64,000 nucleotides of DNA from assembly GCF_963678635.1 (NCBI RefSeq), contig NC_087069.1, positions 8,504,633 through 8,568,632 of the forward strand, in the 5' to 3' direction. This DNA comes from Symsagittifera roscoffensis. Taxonomy: Eukaryota; Xenacoelomorpha; Acoela; Convolutidae. A program made the position numbers and the translations under genes. A model generated the notes under the pieces. The model was given only the letters and a program-made list of their open reading frames with translations. It was not told the DNA's origin and did no database searches. Shown here piece after piece: positions 61,905 to 64,000 of the stretch (the stretch's first letter is position 1; the number at the start of each line of letters is the position of its first letter).

Positions 61905-64000
61905 TTTCTATTTATCACTTCTTAATACCTATATACTCAATTCGATTGCTGGTGGCCTTCTAGTTTGACTATTGATAATATTAACACAACACAATAAATT
62001 TCACAAGATTCTATTAAATAGTGACCACGAATCCTTGTATGATATCAGAGTATAGCGTGTATATAATTTTTTTCACAATAATCGATTATCGGTCGTAAGA
62101 TTTGAGAACTAGCACAATATGATGATATCAGTCAATTTAAAAAATAGTGTACTCACTACCCAATCAAGCACAAATATTAGTGATTTAAAATCAAAAATAA
62201 CAAAATAAGAATATTTCTATGAAAAACGTATGTGTATTGTACTTTTAGTTGGTCGCAGTACAATAGTCGAACTTGTATTTTAAAGAAAGAGCTTGACCTG
62301 CTTGGTGCTGCAACAAACAGACAAAACTTTGAAGGCAGTATCTTTCTCAAGTGGGCGTCTATTGCACCCACCGAATGCTGGGCTACCTATCTGCCTTCGG
62401 AGTGCCCGAGCTAGACATACTAAAATCCTCAGGGCAGTCTCTTTTCTCAAAAACGTTTTGGATTTCAATCCACACCAATGAGTTGTACACTCTTTTTTAA
62501 TTTAGACTTAGTGTCGCGAATATCCGAGTTTGGACCTGTTTTGTTTTGGTCTAGTCTTTATCGAAAGGCAAGTTACCAGTGCAGTCACTGGTTCCTAGCC
62601 TGTCTCTTAGTAACCTAATATCTCTCACTATAATCTTTACTTCTGTTTGCCTAAGTCCTTAATAAAAATAATAACCCTCCGGGTTGACAAAAACAGTACC
62701 CCTCCGGATTGGCAAAAGTAGGACCCTTCCGGATTGGCAAAATTGAGACCCTCCGGATTGGGACCCCTCTGGGATAGTAAATATAAGACCCCTCCGGATT
62801 GATACCCCTCCGGTTTAGTGAAAACAAGACCCCTCCGGATTGGGACCCCTCCGAACTAGAAAAAACTTGGACCCCTCCTGATTGGGACCCCTCCGATTTT
62901 GTAAAAATAGCTTTTTGGAGACTTTCTTGATTTTCAAGCTATACCCCTCCGGATACGTTCTCCGATGCTATTATGCTGTTTGAATTAACTAGGAAGGGTA
63001 TGTGGTCCTTTCCTAGACCTTTCCGGATTGAAGTTAAGCCTCTTATTTGACAATTCACACTAACGGTGAAGGGTCTTATCGCTTGCCTAATTTCGGCTCG
63101 ATTAAGGTTTTCTTGTGCCTTTAGCCTTCCCTTTTCGTCTAGAACAGCCTAAAGTTACTTTATTCAACCGCTATCACCTTTTGGTAGGGATGTAAGGGCT
63201 TTCCAAAAATTTTTTATAAAACGTGAAGGGTCTACCCTCCCAAATTGGTGAATTTGCTAAAAACAATCTCAAAAAATTTTCACGCTTACTTTTTTGACTA
63301 ATTTTTTCCCTACTAGTAAGCTCAGCTAATTTCTGATCTAATAGTATTAAGATCAACTAAATTTGTCCCGTCGTTCCAAAGTTATTGACCAAAACGTCTT
63401 TTTTCCAAATTTAAAAATTTTCTCTCTTATAGGTTCCGTCTAACTTTTTTCGCAATTCCGTTCTTTTCGACCTAAAAATTGTTGATCCGAGCTCACAAGG
63501 CCTATATTATTCTAGTTCAATGCAAAAAAAACCCGATCTAAAACGCTTTAATTGAAAAAATTTGCGAAAAACTATACTATTTGGACCCCTCCGGATTGAT
63601 GAATCCACTGAATCAAACACGTTAAGTTCGATTTCTCTGTAACCCGGAAGGATTTCAGGAAACGGATTTCAAAATCTGTAGATTCATTAGTGGAAGTTGT
63701 CCGAGCAACTATTTCTACTGTCCTAACTCAAAAATTTCAAAAAATTTTCTGATTTTATAGTGTTCCATTTTCTCAAAAATCGCAAAAATTCGGTTTTTGG
63801 TACCAAAATAGTTCCAACCATTTCCGAACTAAACGTAACCGGTTCTACCTATTATAGCAGTGCAATTACAATGTAACACACTAATTTAGCGCTTTTTTTC
63901 CGTTTCAAAAAATATCGATATGTCAAAAATCGCCATTTGTGGGGGGATCAAAATATCGCTATTTTGACCCTTAAAACTCTGTTTTCTTTGTTTTTCAAAG
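61905..64000 (-). other. Leader of copy 3 (partial)
   Basis: Homologous to copy 1 leader 4000-6040. No gene is recognised. A dense array of CCCCTCCGGATTGG-type motifs lies at about 62670-62960. It ends at the window edge before the position of the antisense ORF and primer binding site. Confidence 0.6.
62670..62960. repeat. Dense CCCCTCCGGATTGG-type array in copy 3 leader
   Basis: About a dozen copies of ACCCCTCCGGATT/ACCCTTCCGGATT in 290 bp with irregular spacers (AAAANNA-rich). Copies 1 and 2 have far fewer at the same place, so the array has expanded here or contracted there. Confidence 0.7.

Larger units (their letters stand above)
49757..64000 (-). mobile_element. Giant LTR retrotransposon, copy 3 (deleted, runs off window)
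   Basis: Minus-strand copy with 3' LTR 49757-50661, polypurine tract, 3' region, ORF B remnant 52302-51479, intergenic region, ORF A 61904-52684 and leader from 61905. Two large deletions remove most of ORF B. The 5' LTR is outside the window. It is separated from copy 2 by only 26 bp (49731-49756). It is an independent insertion: its LTR belongs to a different subtype from copy 2's. Confidence 0.85.

Noticed and set aside
62670-62960. CRISPR-like array of regular repeats
   Set aside because: Repeats are short, degenerate and irregularly spaced within a retroelement leader; spacers are not of constant length.

Overview
The window is almost entirely made of three copies of one unusually large LTR retrotransposon (Ty3/gypsy-type pol order) plus about 1.6 kb of host flank. 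Host identity cannot be fixed from the sequence. An animal is likely, and a nematode is possible because splice acceptors of the TTTTCAG/TTTTCCAG type occur in the flank and upstream of ORF B. No rRNA, tRNA, CRISPR or bacterial-style gene was seen.

Layout. Positions 1-1613 are host DNA with a probable terminal exon of a minus-strand gene (317-487) and a MITE-like inverted repeat (about 897-1246). Copy 2 (minus strand) runs from 49730 down to 26907 and finishes at 2527-1614. It is split because copy 1 (plus strand, 2528-26906) is nested inside its 3' LTR. Three-base direct duplications fit both insertions (CGA at 2525-2527/26907-26909; ACT at 1611-1613/49731-49733). Copy 3 (minus strand) starts with its 3' LTR at 49757-50661, 26 bp from copy 2, and runs off the window at 64000; it carries internal deletions.

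Element plan (about 24 kb): LTR of about 0.92 kb (TG...CA); primer binding site matching a tRNA-Asn 3' end; a 2.8-kb leader rich in a CCGGAGGGGT-type motif, with a small antisense signal-peptide ORF; ORF A (about 3,200 codons: coiled coil, Gag capsid, two zinc knuckles, protease, RT, RNase H, acidic linker, integrase with GPF module, C-terminal macrodomain); a 0.39-kb intergenic region with a splice-acceptor-like site; ORF B (about 2,970 codons: coiled coil, SGNH/GDSL hydrolase, a second GIND-containing region, and a long region with no recognised family); a 0.8-kb 3' region with a strong palindrome; a short polypurine tract; LTR. All copies are broken by stops, frameshifts or deletions, so they appear non-autonomous.

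Most notable: internal copies of the 3' polypurine tract motif (TGTCCGGGGAG) occur at conserved mid-element sites in all three copies, three of them spaced about 66 bp apart and a fourth read in another codon phase. This suggests multiple central plus-strand priming sites in a very long retroelement. Other notable points are the captured macrodomain and SGNH hydrolase, conserved odd-length palindromes with an A/T centre, and loss of the canonical protease DTG in all three copies.
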